Part shown: positions 22,671 through 35,460 of the stretch, one piece after another | Position numbering within the stretch: position 1 is the stretch's first letter | Layout: each line of letters opens with the position of its first letter | DNA from: Phyto melanocephala | Lineage: Eukaryota; Arthropoda; Insecta; Diptera; Rhinophoridae | Assembly (NCBI GenBank): GCA_941918925.1 | Contig: OW799234.1 | Span: 109,799,884 to 109,863,883 of the forward strand | Direction of reading: 5' to 3' | DNA length: 64,000 nucleotides | The notes under the pieces: model-generated | What the model was told of the DNA's origin: nothing | What the model saw: the letters and a program-made list of their open reading frames with translations, nothing else | The model's database searches: none | Translations under genes and position numbers: made by a program

Positions 22671-24439
22671 TTTAACTGATCTTTGTCTACGTTTGGTTCT
22701 TAAAGTTTCTCTGAATGCAATACTTTGTAAGATATTTCAGTTTATTTGGGAATATTTTAATTTTTTTTTTGCAATGACTTTTGTTTAAAAAAAAACTTTT
22801 ATTGAAAAACACTGCATTATTGTGTATGAAAGAGTTCTACAGATTGTGACGAGATATTTTTAGAACAATGTTTTAGGTTCATGCATACTTGCGAACTCAT
22901 GAGCATATAGCTAATCAAACGAATATTGTTATTGCCCCGCAACTCAATGGGTAGTACTCGTTTAAGCTCCTGTTATACGAATAACAAATAGTGCATAAGT
23001 CGTCCATGAAATGAAAAATATTCCCATTTTTAAAGACAGAAAAATAACAGCGAAACTTTTTCCAGCAACAACCACTAAGCATGGCTAAATCTAGCAATTT
23101 TGCTGCAAGTGAAATAAAGTGGTGGAGGTGGAAAGTGTTGGTTAGTACAATGTACTTTACTACTATTAGTATTGTTGTTGTTTTAACAAGCGCTTAATTT
23201 AATTTTCCAATTAAATTTGCTAAAAAAAAAAACACTCAAAACTTTCCTATGCTGAGCATTTGTATGCACTGATGCCCAACAGAAGAAAATAAAAACTGCC
23301 AAGGAACCCAAGAAAAAAATAAAAACTTTTTTCGAAGCAGCATCAACACGACTTTGGGGAAAATTGCCACAATAGTTTGGTGATTGTTAGACCAGACTAG
23401 AATTTTTTCTGTTTTTGTTTGTGTGTATGTGGGATAATGTCAGAATCTGTACAACAGTTTATTTAACAAAACAAAAATAGCAAGAGAAACAACAACAACA
23501 ACATATTTTATACAAAATCAAATCATTTTTTTCGTATTTGCAACACATATTTTTTTTTATTTTCCGCATTTTGATACAGCAGGAAAGAACGTGTTGCAAC
23601 GTGCTTCAGTTGAAAGTTCACCAACTAATTTAGTTGTAGTTTTGCTCTAAACTCAAGTTTAAATTGAGTTTAACTACATATATTTGCAGTATTAGTTTTA
23701 CGAGCATATTTAGAATAGTAGAACTTTCAAATATCAGTAAACATTTGTTACCAAACAATATCTCCAGTTAGTTTTTTTATATCATTCTATTGCAACAAAT
23801 TTATTCAATACACGGTTTTTACTTTTTCAACTGTATACCTGTTAAAATACATACTCGTAGAACTAATGATACATATATGTATGTATGTATAGATTTGTAT
23901 ATTGTACTGTGTTGTTTTACAAACTTTCTCATTTTAGCCATAACATTGCCACTGCCATATTCAATATCGTTGGTATTGTTGTATAACATTTTTTTTCTCT
24001 CATTTTTGACTGCTATAAGCAAAAAACGTAAAAGTCATTTTCAATTTAAAATTTGTCATGTTTAAGTGACATTAAATTGTTTGTACAACTAAATAACAAA
24101 ACAGATTTTTGTTGTTGTTTAAGATCAGACAACAGAACAACATGCTTGAAACACTAACAAAACTTGACTACAAAACAAAATATGTAGTAGAAGAGATGAA
24201 AATAGAAATTGCAACTACAAAAGATTACGACAACAATTTGACTCTTAAACATTATGATTTAGATTATAAATGCAATTTTGTTTAAGTGAAATGCTTAAAA
24301 ATTACAATATAAAAATATTAAAGAACACTTCGCCAATAACGTCAAGTTTTCACCCCCAATTATGCTGCAAATAAATTGACATTGTGGCGTTTGTTTATAA
24401 AATTTAAGACCAAAATTTATTGTAATGAATAATAATAAT
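22671..24439. other. AT-rich stretch, no gene seen
   Basis: tatgtatgtatg microsatellite at 23872-23890 and some AAC-rich sequence at 23480-23505. No supported gene. Confidence 0.45.
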
Positions 24440-24660
24440 AATTTTGTTTGTCGTCGTCCTTGCCGGTCACTCGAAAATATAGCCGTCGCAAGGAAAAGTG
24501 TGACAGAGAATACAGGAACCAGATGACATTATACATTTCCTGATGCTCTATAGAATAAATTTTATCGCTTGTTTTATGCGTACAATGTTCAATTGGTGCA
24601 AGAAATCAAGCCAAAGGATCATGCGCAGTACATTAGATGATTAGGTGTTGATGCATTACC
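24440..24660 (+). pseudogene. mariner-like transposase fragment
   Basis: The translated sequence holds RSLENIA-VARKSVTEN and, in another frame, NVQLVQEIKPKDHAQ. Together these are the linker and second helix-turn-helix part of insect mariner-like transposases (family pattern ENI..V..SV.E and QLVQELKP.DH). Nothing of the catalytic domain is present and no ends were found. The family looks the same as the element at 36389-37620. Confidence 0.7.
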
Positions 24661-24699
24661 AAATGGAATTAATTTTTTGTAATAATCTTAAATTTGTAC

Positions 24700-25913
24700 A
24701 ATATAATAAATAAATTTTATCCGTTTGAATATTTCTCCATTTCCCTGAATCGCGTGGTCTGTGGTGGTAAAATTAAAGCGGCGTCTCTGTTAGAAAACCC
24801 TTAACTTTCAAAAGGGCTTAATGGTGATGAGTTTTAGAAAATTGTCATTAATTTTCTTCACTTAGTTTGTAAGTAATTTTTTTTACTGAAATTTTGTTTA
24901 AATTTTCGGAAAATCTACAATAAAATAATTTGCTGTTTTCATATTGCTGCATTTGTTGTTGATTTTCACCATCTTCAAGTCAATTCGTCTTGGTTTCCTG
25001 CAAGAAGAATATTCCTCCCTAAATCTCACTCACACATCCAATCGTGGATTATGGCAAGAGTTTGGGGTGAAATTGGGATCAGACGGAATTTTAATTAAAA
25101 AAAATATAAAAACAATAAAAAGATTAAAAATCAGTACATTTGTTTACTGTTTGATGTGTTATGAATAAATCAGTACATGTAGTGCTAAAGACAGTATGCC
25201 TGGCATATATTTATATCCAAAAGAAATTCGAATGACAGTACACAAGAAGATAAAATAAACTGACAGAAATACTTATACATATTTGTTCAAGTCTGTTGAC
25301 ATTTTTTTAATATTTTTTAATGTTGTTCAGGCAAGAATGCACAAAATGTAAAATGTTTATTTTTGTATTTTTAATAGAAATAATTTTTAAATTATACTGT
25401 TTGAAAAATAAAACCAATATTTTCAAATCATTTATTTTAACAAAAACTATATCATACAACATATAGAAAAATGTTTATCCAAAAAGCAATAAAACTATCA
25501 ATATTTTCAATTAGTTTGCTGTGCATTAAAGAAATTTTCTATTAAAAGATGTGCACTAATATAAATAAACATATTTTACTTATGTTATTTACTTTTTTAT
25601 GTTTATTACATATTTCAGTAATTTCCGTTAGTATTTAAAATTTATTGCAAAAAAAAAATCAGAATATTAACATTTTAATTAAGAAACCGGAAATTTGCAA
25701 TCAGCAAACTTAAACAAATAAATTAAAAAAAGGACAGACAGAAAAGTGTCAAAACGTGTAGCTTAATTAAAATACATACAACTCTACACCAGGGTTGTCA
25801 GATATTTTTATGAACAATTTTTAATAAAGTGAATGTTGCTACATTACAAGCATTTAACAAGTCAAGATTAATGATAAAGTCCCAGATGGTAACTTAACTA
25901 GAATAAGGGCCAT
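24700..25913. other. AT-rich stretch, no gene seen
   Basis: No coding or repeat structure supported. 'cagggttgtcag' at about 25794 resembles a hAT-type terminus, but no partner was seen. Confidence 0.4.
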
Positions 25914-25916
25914 TAT

Positions 25917-26311
25917 TACAACTTGCCGACAAAGTTAATGTTAATAAAAGGTAACTTTTGTTAACGTGAGCAATAAACTGACCATTAAGTATTTTTCGTT
26001 ATTACAACCTGCCTGTAAAATAAATTGCATTTATTTTAAAGTATGGCAGCACCAAAGCAAATGCTGAACAAATTTATTAGTTCTTTAAAACCAAAGTGGC
26101 AACGACAAGCAAATAGTAAACAATTCCCTTATACGGTAGAACATATGGTAACTTTTAATTAGAAACCTCACGTTAAAAGTTAAAGGTAGAGTGATCTTCC
26201 CTTTAACTTATCGGACACTTTTAGGTTAAAGTGAAGTTGTAATAAAGAAAAACTAGTTATCTGTCCGATAACATCCTAACTTTAGTTATCGGTAAGTTAT
26301 AATAATGGCCC
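25917..26311. mobile_element. PIF/Harbinger-like MITE
   Basis: Inverted ends GGGCCATTATTACAACTT and, at the right, the complement of GGGCCATTATTATAACTT, continuing for about 26 bases with three mismatches. Flanked on both sides by TAA (25914-25916 and 26312-26314). A 3-bp TAA-type duplication and a GGGCC start are typical of PIF/Harbinger. The interior includes several gataac/ttatcgg inverted motifs and a 40-codon ORF at 26042-26164. Length is 395 bp. Confidence 0.75.
26042..26164 (+). CDS. Small ORF (40 aa) inside the MITE, function unknown
   Basis: Opens MAAPKQMLNKFISSLKPKW and ends before TAG at 26162. It is basic and has no recognised domain. It could be a relic of the N-terminus of the parent transposon's protein or chance. 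Included because its composition is more protein-like than the surrounding AT-rich frames. Low confidence that it is expressed. Confidence 0.2.
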
Positions 26312-26314
26312 TAA

Positions 26315-26700
26315 ATGTTGTAATTTTATGAAATATTTTTTATTAATTATAAACAAATATTTTAAAATTAAAGCTTTTTAGCTGTTTGAATTTCATTGCT
26401 GCCAACTTATCATTAGATCCTCAACAAGCATTTAAACTATAATTGCCTTATGTTTAAGTAAAATTTCTAAAACTAAATGCGATTTTTTTCAACAGTAAAA
26501 AGTTTAACTAAGAAAATTTAGTAACACAGCAATAAGTATTTTAAAATCAAATAAAATTTCGCATATGTGACTTTTTGTCTTAATATCACCTAAATATCAG
26601 AAAACTAATGTAACATGCAAGTTTTACTAAACACCTCCCATGTATGGCTTTCTCTTAAATGCATATGTTTTTAACATTTACAAAGACTATAAGTCTACAT
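26315..26700. other. AT-rich stretch, no gene seen
   Basis: Nothing recognised. Confidence 0.45.
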
Positions 26701-27239
26701 GCAATTTGTTGCAGGGAAAAGGGGGTCGATTATAAGACAACAAGAGGGGATTCCTGATCTTCTATTGATTAAATATGAACAACAAGGGATTTGTTTCAAA
26801 CAACTTACATTATTTTATTAAATACTTATATGGGTGGGAAAAGAGATCCTTTTTATGAGTCCTCTGGTTGAACGTCTGGCTTTCGTTCCTTTAATCAGTG
26901 TGTTTCCCTGTTCCCAGATTCTTGTTTGGTCGTGTAGGATCTACTATTTGTCATTAGCCCTGGACGTGGCGCCTCCTGAAAGTTAATGTGATGTTGATTC
27001 CAAGAGTAAGTTAGAACGTCTGGGTAATTTTTTTTTCTTGATCGGTGGGTTTGCATGAAGGGGGACGGATTGGTTTTCGGTTGTAGGCATGCTAAAGTTT
27101 CTTAGAGAACTCAAACACCGCAAAGCAATTTTACATGTCTGTTTAGGGATTTGATTCTGTGAATTACTTCTGCACTATAACGACTACACCGCGCCAACCC
27201 GCAAACATCAATTTATGTAAATGAAAATGTACCAGTCAA
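26701..27239. other. GC-richer island of unknown nature
   Basis: About 500 bp of clearly less AT-rich DNA with no long ORF on either strand and no match to any repeat I recognise. Runs such as ggacgtggcgcctcctgaaag (about 26964-26984) and gggggacggattggttttcgg (about 27060-27080) stand out. It could be a decayed TE interior, or a conserved non-coding element. Confidence 0.35.
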
Positions 27240-27410
27240 CTAGACTCCGAGGTCGTGCTATTTGTCACCTATTGAATATTTCCAGTAAGGCCTCGTGCAT
27301 TGACAATCGACGACTTAAAAGTCATCATTGTTTGTGTTATTTGTAACATATGGCCAGCAATGCTTCAAAAAGTCGTTCAAAATTCGATGTAAATTTAAAA
27401 ATTTCGATTT
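27240..27410 (+). pseudogene. mariner transposase C-terminal fragment
   Basis: Translations show SCYLSPIEYF (compare the family's SCDLTPLDYF, containing the third catalytic Asp, which reads Glu here). A frameshift follows, then a C-terminal RPRALTIDDLK...MLQKVVQN segment. This is the last third of a mariner-type transposase, without ends. It is a decayed fragment. Confidence 0.6.
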
Positions 27411-27419
27411 ATTTTAACA

Positions 27420-28980
27420 AATCTTTTGTTGAAAACTTGATAATCACAAGAATTTACAACTTTATAATTTTTTGTTTTTTTTTTAATCTTTTAAAATAAT
27501 AGATTCTTTTTTTAACCAAAATTTGTTTTTAAACTTTCACTTAAATGAAAAAAATTAATTCGCTTTTAAAATAACTGCAATTAACATTTGTGTCAATTTT
27601 TGTTTGTTAACAACAATTAGCACTGAATTTTATTTTTGTTGAAATTTTCAAAACATATACTTTAATAAGAATTTTCTACTTATTTCAATTTCGTTGGTAA
27701 AATTTACACTTATCAGATATTTGTAGAATTTTTGTATTGTAATCTCTGTATATAAAATGCAATAAATTGCCTTCTTATAAAAGTTGTAATGTCATGACAC
27801 CCTTACGCTTTCACGCATTAATGAATTTTGAAAAGCAAAAAAAAAAAAATATTAACTTTTCTATTTAACTCAATCTCAAAGAAAGAAAAATTCGCACTCT
27901 TGCAACAACTTATTAACGTTTTTTTTTTACATGACTTTAGATGAAATTAGTTTTTTCTTTTTTTTTTTGTGTCGAAAAGCAATCTTTTCACAGCTGTTTT
28001 CCGAACAACAAATTGAACAAACATTATTAAATATATATGTATGTACGCAGAAAAGAAGCAACAACAGGAAAAACATCAGCAAAAAGAAAAACAACATTAT
28101 GTAAATAAAATAGCAGAAATGTGCTTAAGCATTCCAGTCATCGTTTTAATTAAGCTTAACATGGCAACCATTAATACGCAAACCGTTTTCTTTTCACGTT
28201 TATCCCATGGATACACAGACACAACCACTAGACGCCAATAAGAAAAACAATTTAAACATGACCATACAATATCGTTCGTGGAAAAAATAACCCCATTTAA
28301 ATTAAACCCTTTATTTTGGTTGTATGGTCGCTCTTTTTTTTCCCCCCCGTCCCCTATTAGTAACGCACAATAAGAACCAAAACAATTTTCGACAATGATG
28401 TTGATGATGGCGTTCTTTTTTATTATCATTTTTCATTTAATTTAAGTTTGTGTTATTGTTTTGCTGATTGTACTTGTTAAAATTTTCGAGGAAAATCACT
28501 TAGCAAATTTATTTTAATTTCTCCAACATCTAAATATGCCTGATTTTAACTTGAACATGGTTTTTCAATTTTTACTATCATTTAATTTCAACCATTAAAA
28601 TGTTTACGAGAGTATGAATAATGATGCTAGGATGCTTATAAATGGAAAGAAAAAAGTATGCGGATGAAATTCTTGGTTGTCATTGCTGCCGTTTTGGCAG
28701 ATATTTCTGAAGCAGCAAATAAATTAGTTAACTACCAAAGGATTCATTTCATATCTGTGTAGTGTATACCTACACTTTTCTTCTTAAATTGGAAGGTATT
28801 TGGTTAAATTTAATGAATTGGAATTTTTTTTAATAGAAATTATTTTACAAGTACTGACATATACTTATATTTAAGAATTTATGACGTTATAAAATGCTGT
28901 AACGAAATATGTTTATTAAATTAGGGAATGAATTTAAGAGGATATTGAAAAAAAAAAATTTTAATTTCTTGTGGTGTTAC
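27420..28980. other. AT-rich stretch, no gene seen
   Basis: Long T and A runs. Two overlapping opposite-strand frames (28041-28241 plus, 28097-28429 minus) have no domain features and I do not annotate them. Confidence 0.45.
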
Positions 28981-28984
28981 AGGA

Positions 28985-30000
28985 GACGTCACTATAATTC
29001 GTTCCTTTGGTATTAACGAAAATTCGTTGAAAAAATATCATCGAAATATATTGCAAATGCTTTATTTCATGATATTCTCTGTATCATTCAACGGATCGAC
29101 ATCACTCGATAAACAGTGTGACCATCTGGAGTTTTATACTAACGGATCGAAATCATGGAAGAGGGTTAGCGCTGGCTTCTTTATCCTCTTTGATGACGAA
29201 AGGGTGCCTTTTAAGCTTCTAAATTACTGTAGCATTCTATAGGCTGAAATATCGGCGTTAAAAAGTGTAGTAAGCTGAGCGAGTTACAATTTTTAATTAA
29301 ATTTAAATTTTTAGGCTATAAGTTCAATGCGATAATGACGGAATATTTAGGGAAAGTAAGTTATCCGATACTGAGTAGAATGCATTTTCGAAACCAATTA
29401 CGGTTTAACCATCAGCACTCTTTTGATAAGAACTACAAGTGTGATGTGTAAATTTCAATTATTTATCTCAGAATTCTATTGAAAATTTATATTACCTGCT
29501 ATTAAGTCGCTAGCGGTTATTTACAGTCCATGCGTTTTAATTATGAAATGCTGAGCATCACTAAATGAGATGGCGCGATGTTGAGCTCAAATGGGTACTT
29601 GCTTTCTAATGTGTCTATACAATCTGCACTGCGGATGGATTAGAAAAGGATAGAACTTTTTTCGTCTAAGGTGAGACTGATATATTCACTGGCTCTCCAC
29701 TTTTATCATCAAAACACTGACTGCCTTATTCATAAAAATTACTAGAGACTTATATTTGATTTATAAATCTCATATAAATCTGTTTTAATTATTATGAATT
29801 AGACCTTGAGTAAATAGTAATTGTACAGACCGGCAAGGACTAGCTGGTCTCCGAAGGCTACAAATAGTTAAAATAGCAAGAAAGACATAGCCACGTTGAA
29901 CAACTGTCGAACGAGATCACTTGTGCGATTCTGTGCAACAACTTCTCTGTCATAGTCTAGCTCTGGCGGGACCTAGAGTCCAGCACTTTGAGACATTGTT
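28985..30000 (+). pseudogene. Decayed LINE: RNase H and ORF2 C-terminus
   Basis: The frame at 29027-29242 carries an RNase H start (EFYTNGSKS...SAGFFILFDDERVPFKLLNYCSI), followed after a stop by AEISALKS. Further on come LNEMAR (29570-29587) and, near 29943-29999, LLCH-LALAGPRVQHFETL, the C-terminal zinc-type motif (HLLC-CPAL) found after RNase H in I/R1/LOA/jockey-type ORF2. Stops and divergent patches (29270-29440) separate these islands. It represents the 3' third of an old LINE. Clade not resolved. Confidence 0.65.
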
Positions 30001-30004
30001 AATA

Positions 30005-31446
30005 GTTTACTGGCTGTATGTTGACTTATTTTGTATGAATTTTTTTTTTTTTGTTATTTTAGTTCCTGTTTTTCTTACGAATTAAAATTTAATTTTATAA
30101 ATATATTTATATTTAAAAAAATTCAAAACAAAACAAAACAAAAATAATATTGTCCAATTTGTGTATAAAAGTATATACACAGTTTCTTCTAAAAAACTGT
30201 TTTTGAATATTTATGAATATCTATAAATTGTACCTTAAAAAGTTCTCTTTAATCTGTTGCACCATACAATACTCAATGCATTTCATTAAAACTTGCCTTG
30301 ATTTCATCACATGATGTGTATAACAAATTCTTAATATGTCAACAGTTTTAACATTTTAAATCCTTTATATCCTTGTATTGACAATTGTTTTATTAAACCC
30401 TTTTTTCACTAACAAAAGATTATACAATATTATGTTGCATAATCAAGGATACAGATACAAATGAATTATCAATAACCGTAACATCTGCATTTATTTAAAA
30501 GTACACGTGACAATAAAGATATGTTGCATCATTAAAAGAGATCAGAACAAAATAAAAAATAAAACATTTAAGGATATAATTGTATGTTAATAACCTGCTT
30601 TTATAATGGCTTGCACACATACATACATATATACAAACATTAATGCACAACTGAATCGTAAATAGCAATTGACCACCTACGATTTTTATGTAACACATCT
30701 GAGTCATAAAAATCATAAACAAATAACTCTCAACAGTTTAATGAATATAAACAAAAAAAAATTCATTTAGTCTTTTTCCCTTTTACAATTATTATCAAAT
30801 GTTTAGAGTCCTTTTTTCTTTCTTTCAATTGTTAACACAAAAATCTAATATTCAAACACAAATACCTGTAAACCAAAACTAGTATGTAAAAAAAAGGATT
30901 CGAGTACAAGGATTAAATTTCTTTTAGGTATTTAAGTAAACAATAGCAGATTTGTAAATTGGAACATTCTGGAACAAGAGAAAGAAAAATGCCGACGAAA
31001 ACTGTTGTAACAAATTTAGATCATAATTCATGTGCACGATTGCTGTGAACGATGAAAAAATGTGTCTTTCGCACCTCAGTATTATTTTTTCTTGTATATA
31101 TTCTGTTACACTTTTCTTTCTCTTTAGAGGATTTTATAACCATTTGACCATGCACCAAAATGGGAACATAATAACTGGATTGTTTTATTCTTAAATATCC
31201 TTTAACTACACTCGAACTAAAATGTTAGTATGGGAAAAAAAGTTTGCAGTAGAAAGAATAATTATCCACCATAAATCTTTATTACCAAAAAGTTTATTTG
31301 TTGTAGAAGTGCTTACAGGATCGCCTGTGTAAGGATTAATTTTTTAGAAGATGGTTTAAAGTATCTGTTTTATTTATTTTATATTATGCAATTATTAAGC
31401 GCTTATACTGTAAGCAGCTTAATCCACTTGCGCAAATGTAAAAAAA
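30005..31446. other. AT-rich stretch, no gene seen
   Basis: Poly-A/T tracts (30040-30150) and catacatac repeats near 30615. No supported gene. Confidence 0.45.
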
Positions 31447-31448
31447 CT

Positions 31449-31712
31449 AATAAGAGCTCCATATACGACTGTGCCAAATCTAAATATACCCTTTTCAAAA
31501 GTGTAGATAGTCATTTAAACATTTGCTGATTTTCAGTACCAGTCCTTGGAATGGGGTTTCATAAATTTGATTTAAACGTTCACATGGACGGACAGACGGA
31601 GATGGCTAAGTCGACTTTATGGAGTCGCAAATAAATTCTGTACAATTTACAAACGGAATAACAAACTCATATATACATATCTACCCTTTTGCACTTTCGT
31701 GTAAAGGGTATA
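31449..31712 (-). mobile_element. Short DINE-1-like Helitron copy
   Basis: The left side shows a decayed 3' terminus and hairpin (aataagagctccatatacgactgtgcc). The right side ends gtgtaaagggtata, complement of the TATACCC start. It also has a tggacggacagacgg tract (31585-31599). Only about 264 bp, so internally deleted. Confidence 0.7.
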
Positions 31713-31879
31713 AATAATACTATTGAATTAAATTTGTGTTCTTTTTCTACTGCTGGAGTAATAAGGAGTAGAAATGCATTTTAGCGGTTAGAGAAGAAAG
31801 TCTGCACTGATTGAAAATTTTAAAACATTTGTTGGAGGGTATTAAAAATTCTTAATAAATTGAATAACAAATATTTATT

Positions 31880-33120
31880 TTTGATCCATGGTCGTCAAGC
31901 CTTCACGCGAAGAAGGAAGGGTAAAGTGATTGGATACTTAATGGTTTTGGAACCGAAATAAATATGTCCAGGAAGGTGACATATCTGTGGGTAACGCTTA
32001 ATACGAAACAAATAATTATGTTTGTATAAGCATACAGAAGGCAGAGGATTTTGCATCAGTCTGTTTGTTGTAAAAGGGAGGAGCACACCTAAGATTGCTC
32101 ACTGATTTATACGGTGATGTTAAGATCTAATATCTGTTATTTATCTGTTGTCTGGTGACAAATGGCCTTTCAGGCGATGATTAGGCAGAAATTGGAAAGA
32201 GGTCAGGGAATTGCTTGCATGGGTATACGTACGACATTAACGCACAAAACTGAGGCAATATTAGGATTGATTCTATAGCAGTTATATATAAGGGAAACGA
32301 CAGCAAGTTCATCAATACTGATGCAAATCGATGGTATTACTTTGGGTAGAATTTGGTAGATGAATCCAAGCAAAATGAGTGGGTCTTTTATAGACGAGAG
32401 AGAATATACTGGTATATGCTCATTTGAGTTGCATCTATTCTGCAGCTTGAGTCAGAATAAATTGGTTTGCTGCACTTGTGGAATCACCTTTTGGAATGAC
32501 ACGTGATCGTAGCTGGAAATGAGGCCGCTAACGAACTCGTGAAAGAAGGATCTTCGGCTACATTCTATGTACCACAACCAAGAGTTGATGTGTTAGTGCA
32601 GACAAAAAAGTCTTTTAATAAGTAAATACTTTAAATTTGTGAAGGTGGATGGAAGGAATTACTTGTAGACAGGTTCGTATGGTGACCAACAAGCATCCTG
32701 GCAGGAATACAGTGAAGGCACCTGGTTTTAATCGGAAGGACATAGACACTTTAAATATTATCTGAACAGATGATATGTAGTATGCGAATGTCAAGCACGA
32801 GAAACGGAAAATTTAGGATCACAGAGAATCACACATTAGCTCTAAATACTGAAGGAGTTTTTGGCAAAGGACTGTGCGATAAGCTTATCAACTATCATCA
32901 GTAGGCAGTGTAAAATCGTTTTGTAGACTAGAGCAAACGCCGAAGGTACCGCGGGACTAGGTAAAGAAAGCGATACCGATTTGTAGCCACAAAATCACTT
33001 AGAGGCGAAGGGAATTAAAAAGGGATCCAAAATAGTAATGGTCCGCTTCGACGATCCCCTACAAATGTTTTTATACAGAATATGCGCAGGGAATAAAATT
33101 TATGGCGTAAACTATAACAG
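31880..33120 (+). pseudogene. Decayed LINE: RT end and RNase H
   Basis: Discontinuous translations give, in order, RT C-terminal landmarks (QGIACMGIRTTLTHKTEAILGLIL around 32200-32275, resembling the 'ACLGITGAMRTTPT-ALE-LL' part of I/R1/LOA ORF2), then the RNase H end (HVIVAGNEAANELVKEGSS at about 32495-32560). A further AT-poor tail reaches about 33120. Many stops. The minus-strand frame at 31895-32086 is an antisense shadow. The clade seems the same as the remnant at 28985-30000. Confidence 0.6.
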
Positions 33121-33787
33121 TAAATTGTGTGCGATATTTGTTTTTGTTTCTTCTACTGCTGTTAAACATTCAGCAACATTATTTAACAAAGTATAAAAAC
33201 CAAATAGAAAAATCGCTTACCTGGTAAAAATTCATTGCGTACAATTTTTTTATTTCTTTTGCCAAAGGACGTTAAATATGTTTTTTTTTTGGTTTTTTAC
33301 ATTTATTTAAGTTTTTACATTTTGCAGCTGTAACTTTTGTAGATGTTTTCTGTTTTATTACTTTTTTAGGTCGTGTTTTATTTTGCATTTTTAAAATTCA
33401 CATATGTAGTATAACACCTTTATATATTGCCACATTTTTGCTGCCACAGAATTTGCCATCATGTCCAAACAGAACTGCCTTATGTCCGTTTCTAGTTGGT
33501 TGATGTTGATGGTGTTTGTTTAGAATGTTAACATGAAACATATGCATGTATGTCCTGGTAGCATTATTTTATATGTTCGTATGCCAAAATGTATGTTATT
33601 ATGTAGTAACTGTGTTTTAAGGGTTTCTGAATCATTTTTTTATTGTTAATCAGATTAAAGGTTTTTGTGCAAAAGTTAATCACATTTTACCGATTTTTTT
33701 TTTTTTTTTGTTTACTAAGCATTTTATTTTTAAATCGTTAATGAACAAAACAACTCACATCTGTCAGTAAACCTTTTTCAAAATTAA
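33121..33787. other. AT-rich stretch, no gene seen
   Basis: T-rich sequence, nothing recognised. Confidence 0.45.
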
Positions 33788-35127
33788 ACAAGTAAGAGCA
33801 CTATATTCGGCTACGCCGAATCTTTTATACCCGCCACCAATTTTGTGTACATTTAAAGCACAATATTTTTTATTTTGTTAATCGCTATGGAATAATCTCT
33901 TTATAAGAAAATATGTATCACTTTCTTTGTAGAGAGCGGTCCATGTTGAAGGTGAACTACATCTAGTCTCTAAATTTGTTTTCTGCATTTCATTTGACAT
34001 TTCCTAATCTCAAACTTACTCAAGTTTCTTCTAATAAATACAACTTAGATATTTCAATATAGTCCTTTTTTTTTCCAAAAACTTTGTCAATAGAGAAATA
34101 ACATGAATTTAAGATAAACCGTTATATGGGAGGTAGGCATTAAATTGGGCGTGTCATGCAATTTAGATGTTTCAATATAGTCCTTTATTATTCTAAAATC
34201 TTTATTAATAGAGAAATTATATGAATTTTAGGTAAAACGTTATATGAGAGGTGGGCGTGGCACATTAATTTTCTGGAACAGTAATGACATTGACTAGAAG
34301 GATGTCTGTAGCAAATTTCATCATCATACCGCCAATTTTGTAGGTCTTATGAGCTTTTAAGTTTCATTAACGGTAGATAACGTGAAAAGTGGTCGTAATA
34401 GTAGGCGGTTCAAAGTTGTTTTTGCTAATGAGTACAACTTGAATGTTTCAATAAAGTCCTTTATTATTCTAAAATCTTTATTAATAGAGAAATTATATGA
34501 ATTTTAGGTAAAACGTTATATGGGAGGTGGGCGTGGCACATTAATTTTCTGGAACAGTAATGACATTGACTAGAAGGATGTCTGTAGCTAATTTCATCAT
34601 CATACCGCCAATTTTGTAGGTCTTATGAGCTTTTAAGTTTCATTAACGGTAGATAACGTGAAAAGTGGTCGTAATAGTAGGCGGTTCAAAGTTGTTTTTG
34701 CTAATGAGTACAACTTGAATGTTTCAATATAGTCCTTTATTATTCCAAAATCTTTATTAATAGAGAAATTATATGAATTTTAGTTAAAACGTTATATGGG
34801 AGGTGGGCGTAAAAGTAGGCGTGGCACGTTGATTTTCCGTTATAACGAATAATAATAATAATAACTAATACTCCGATTTAACCCATTTTCAATACCAATC
34901 AAACCTTGTCTATTAGAAAGATTCTGACAAAATTTGAGCCCCGTAGCTTTGGCGGTGCGACCTTTATCGTGCTTTAAACAGACTGACAGACGGACGGACA
35001 TAGCTAGATCGTCATCAAATCAAACCCTGATTCAGAATATATATACTTTATGGGGTCTAAAATGGATGTGTTACAAACGGAATGGCAAAATGAATATACC
35101 CCCACCATTTTTTTGGTGGCGGGTATA
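33788..35127 (-). mobile_element. Long DINE-1-like Helitron with internal tandem repeat
   Basis: On the minus strand it starts TATACCCGCCACC (complement near 35112-35127). It has the family's GACCCCATAAAGTATATAT (35040-35059) and GTCCGTCCGTCTGTC (34983-34998) phrases, several CACGCCCAC motifs, and ends with the TTCGGC...GCCGAA hairpin (33804-33826) and CTTACTTGT (33788-33797). These match DINE-1/INE-1 of Drosophila in order and wording. At 1340 bp it is the longest copy here, because of the internal 276-bp duplication. Confidence 0.85.
34165..34810. repeat. 276-bp tandem repeat, about 2.3 units
   Basis: The phrase ttcaatatagtcctttatta recurs at 34171, 34447 (one change) and 34723, exactly 276 bp apart. 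The two full units differ at about four positions. An older related half-unit starts near 34053. The repeat is inside the DINE copy and includes its GTGGGCGTGGCAC motif. Confidence 0.9.
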
Positions 35128-35247
35128 AAAAAAGCGAATAATAAATAAAAAGACATTTTCATTTTCAAATATTTTTGAAACAATGTCGTTCTTATGTCTG
35201 ATTTTATCGGTTTTAAGGAAAGCACTTCTGAGTTTCTCGGCTGATTT

Positions 35248-35460
35248 ATATACCCTTTACCTGATGTGCCAAAGGCATATATAGCTTTGTTTCCCCCTTT
35301 GTAAATTCATTTGATTTCTTACCCCATAAGGTATACATATATTTTCTAAAATCTTCTGACTAAAAGAGTTGATTGAACAGTGTCTGTCCGTTTGCCTGTA
35401 TATTGCGTCTTGCAATATAAATACGATCATTTTTCTTAATATTTGATATTTCTTATTTGC
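35248..35460 (+). repeat. Degenerate 5' part of a DINE-1-like copy
   Basis: Shows tataccctttacctgatgtgcc, then atatatagctttgt, ttaccccataaggtatacatat and gtctgtccgtttgcctg, the 5' half of the family in plus orientation. The 3' half is absent. Confidence 0.6.

Noticed and set aside
28097..28429. 110-codon minus-strand ORF
   Set aside because: No domain, irregular composition, overlaps an equally featureless plus-strand frame.
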